From: WHSM01 sp050701815
Lineage (GTDB): Bacteria > Actinomycetota > Actinomycetes > Mycobacteriales > Micromonosporaceae
Direction: 5' to 3'
Assembly (NCBI GenBank): GCA_050701815.1
Contig: JBOGDL010000402.1
Span: forward strand, 1-6,166
DNA length: 6,166 bases
Translations under genes and position numbers: made by a program
Notes under the pieces: model-generated
The model's input: the letters and a program-made list of their open reading frames with translations, nothing else
Told to the model about the DNA's origin: nothing
Database searches by the model: none
In this document: positions 5,151 to 6,166 of the stretch, piece after piece
Numbering within the stretch: position 1 is the first letter of the stretch
Layout of the letters: the number at the start of each line of letters is the position of its first letter

Positions 5151-6166
5151 ATGACGCTGTCGGCCCTGAAATCCGCTGCCGATTCCACAGTCAACCCCGC
5201 TCGGGCCCTGGTGTGCCGCGGCTGTCGCGCGGAGTATCCGCTGGTCGCGCAGCCCGCTTGTCACGAATGTTTTGGCCCGTTGGAGGTCACGTACCACACC
5301 GACGTGCTCAACGCTGTGACCCGGGAGCGCATCGAGGCGGGTCCTCACAACATCTGGCGGTACGCCAGCCTGCTGCCCGCCGGCCAGGACCCGGCGAGCC
5401 GGGTGACCCTGAATCCGGGGATGACGCCGCTGATCCGCGCCGACGCGCTCGCCCGCGAGCTGGGGATGAAGGCGCTGTGGGTGAAGGATGACTCCGCCAA
5501 CCCCAGCCACTCGTTCAAAGACCGGGTGGTTTCGGTGGCGCTCACCGCGGCCCGCGGGCTCGGCTTCACCCGGTACGCCTGCGCCTCCACCGGCAACCTG
5601 GCCAACTCGGTCGCCGCGCACGCCGCTCGTGCGGGTGTGCCGAGCATTGTCTTCATCCCGTACGACCTGGAGCCGGGCAAGGTGGTCACGACCGCGGTGT
5701 ACGGCGGCGACGTGGTCGCGATCGAAGGCTCGTACGACGATGTGAACCGGCTCTGCCAGGAGCTCACCGAGACCGACGAGTTCGAGAACACCGCGTTCGT
5801 CAACGTCAACGTGCGGCCGTACTACGCCGAAGGTTCCAAGACTCTGGGGTACGAGGTGGCCGAGCAGCTCGGCTGGCGGATCCCCGAGCAGGTGGTGATC
5901 CCGATGGCGTCCGGCGAGATGCTCACCAAGATCGACCGTGGGTTCGCCGAGCTGGTCGAGACCGGGCTGGTGGACGCAGCCGACTGGCGGGTGTACGGCG
6001 CCCAGTCATCGGGCTGCGCCCCGATCGCGACCGCGCTGCACGGCGGCGCCGATGACATCACACCGGTCAAGCCCACCGGGATCGCCAAGTCGCTCAACAT
6101 CGGCAACCCGGCGTCCGGCCCGTACGCCCTGGAAGTGGTGCGGCGCAGCGGCGGCTGGATGGACCA
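5151..6166 (+). CDS. thrC: Threonine synthase, PLP-dependent, zinc-ribbon N-terminus; 3' end outside window
   Basis: The enzyme converts O-phosphohomoserine to threonine and phosphate in the cytoplasm. The window shows 338 codons from ATG 5151 before the right edge; long-form relatives are roughly 400-450 residues, so the C-terminus is missing. A CxxC...CxxC pair (Cys22, 25, 37, 40) forms an N-terminal rubredoxin/zinc-ribbon-like knuckle, as in long threonine synthases. The fold-type II PLP domain follows: NPGMTPLIRA (88-97), DDSANPSHSFKDR with presumed PLP Lys123, the cofactor phosphate-binding loop ASTGNLANS (145-153), RPYYAEGSKTLGYEVAEQLG (222-241), and PMASGEMLTKI (251-261). The start is fixed by the Shine-Dalgarno sequence and by the riboswitch ending just upstream. 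A SAM riboswitch leader is the notable feature: SAM comes from methionine, which competes with threonine for homoserine. A paralogue using the same fold in methionine-linked metabolism is an alternative. Whether hom and thrB lie nearby cannot be seen. Confidence 0.92.
   Translation, partial: MTLSALKSAADSTVNPARALVCRGCRAEYPLVAQPACHECFGPLEVTYHTDVLNAVTRERIEAGPHNIWRYASLLPAGQDPASRVTLNPGMTPLIRADALARELGMKALWVKDDSANPSHSFKDRVVSVALTAARGLGFTRYACASTGNLANSVAAHAARAGVPSIVFIPYDLEPGKVVTTAVYGGDVVAIEGSYDDVNRLCQELTETDEFENTAFVNVNVRPYYAEGSKTLGYEVAEQLGWRIPEQVVIPMASGEMLTKIDRGFAELVETGLVDAADWRVYGAQSSGCAPIATALHGGADDITPVKPTGIAKSLNIGNPASGPYALEVVRRSGGWMD

Noticed and set aside
4956..5621. Open frame of 221 codons on the - strand
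   Set aside because: It runs antisense to the SAM riboswitch and the start of thrC, both strongly supported. The product has no recognisable motif.
1..6166. CRISPR array, insertion sequence, prophage or rRNA
   Set aside because: There are no regularly spaced repeats, transposase or integrase motifs, terminal inverted repeats, or rRNA sequence. All genes share similar high-GC codon use.

Overview
The base composition is very GC-rich, with strong G/C bias at third codon positions, GTG starts and an ATGA stop/start overlap. The genes are a glucosyl-3-phosphoglycerate synthase, an ABC-2 exporter carrying a fused alpha/beta hydrolase, and a zinc-ribbon type threonine synthase. Together these point to a high-GC actinobacterium of the Streptomyces/Micromonospora kind. 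The genus cannot be fixed from this window.

Left part (1-3612, + strand): a two-gene exporter operon. The first gene is cut by the left edge of the window. It encodes a chain with an alpha/beta hydrolase of the X-Pro dipeptidyl-peptidase/CocE type, a PepX_C-like beta domain, one membrane helix and a complete cytoplasmic ABC ATPase. Its stop overlaps the start of the second gene, an ABC-2 type permease. The likely assembly is an exporter whose ATPase subunit also holds a hydrolase on the outer face of the membrane.

Middle (3613-4656): a 51-base gap with GC hairpins separates the permease from the convergent gpgS on the - strand. GpgS is the GT81 enzyme that makes glucosyl-3-phosphoglycerate. 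It looks intact, with its metal-binding DSD and other family motifs.

Right part (4657-6166): gpgS and thrC are divergent, and about 490 bases lie between them. The gpgS-proximal half holds a spaced inverted repeat and no confident protein gene. The thrC-proximal half holds three small dyads, a possible -10 box, and a clear class I SAM riboswitch (S-box) at 4975-5138. Its closing P1 helix runs into the Shine-Dalgarno sequence of thrC. Every core element can be traced by eye: P1, P2 with the kink-turn, the L2-J3/4 pseudoknot (with a covarying base pair), an unusually long P3, and P4. thrC runs off the right edge.

Two points deserve most attention. The first is a SAM riboswitch placed on threonine synthase, at the branch between threonine and methionine; its layout suggests SAM turns translation off. 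The second is the hydrolase-membrane-ATPase fusion, whose substrate is unknown.
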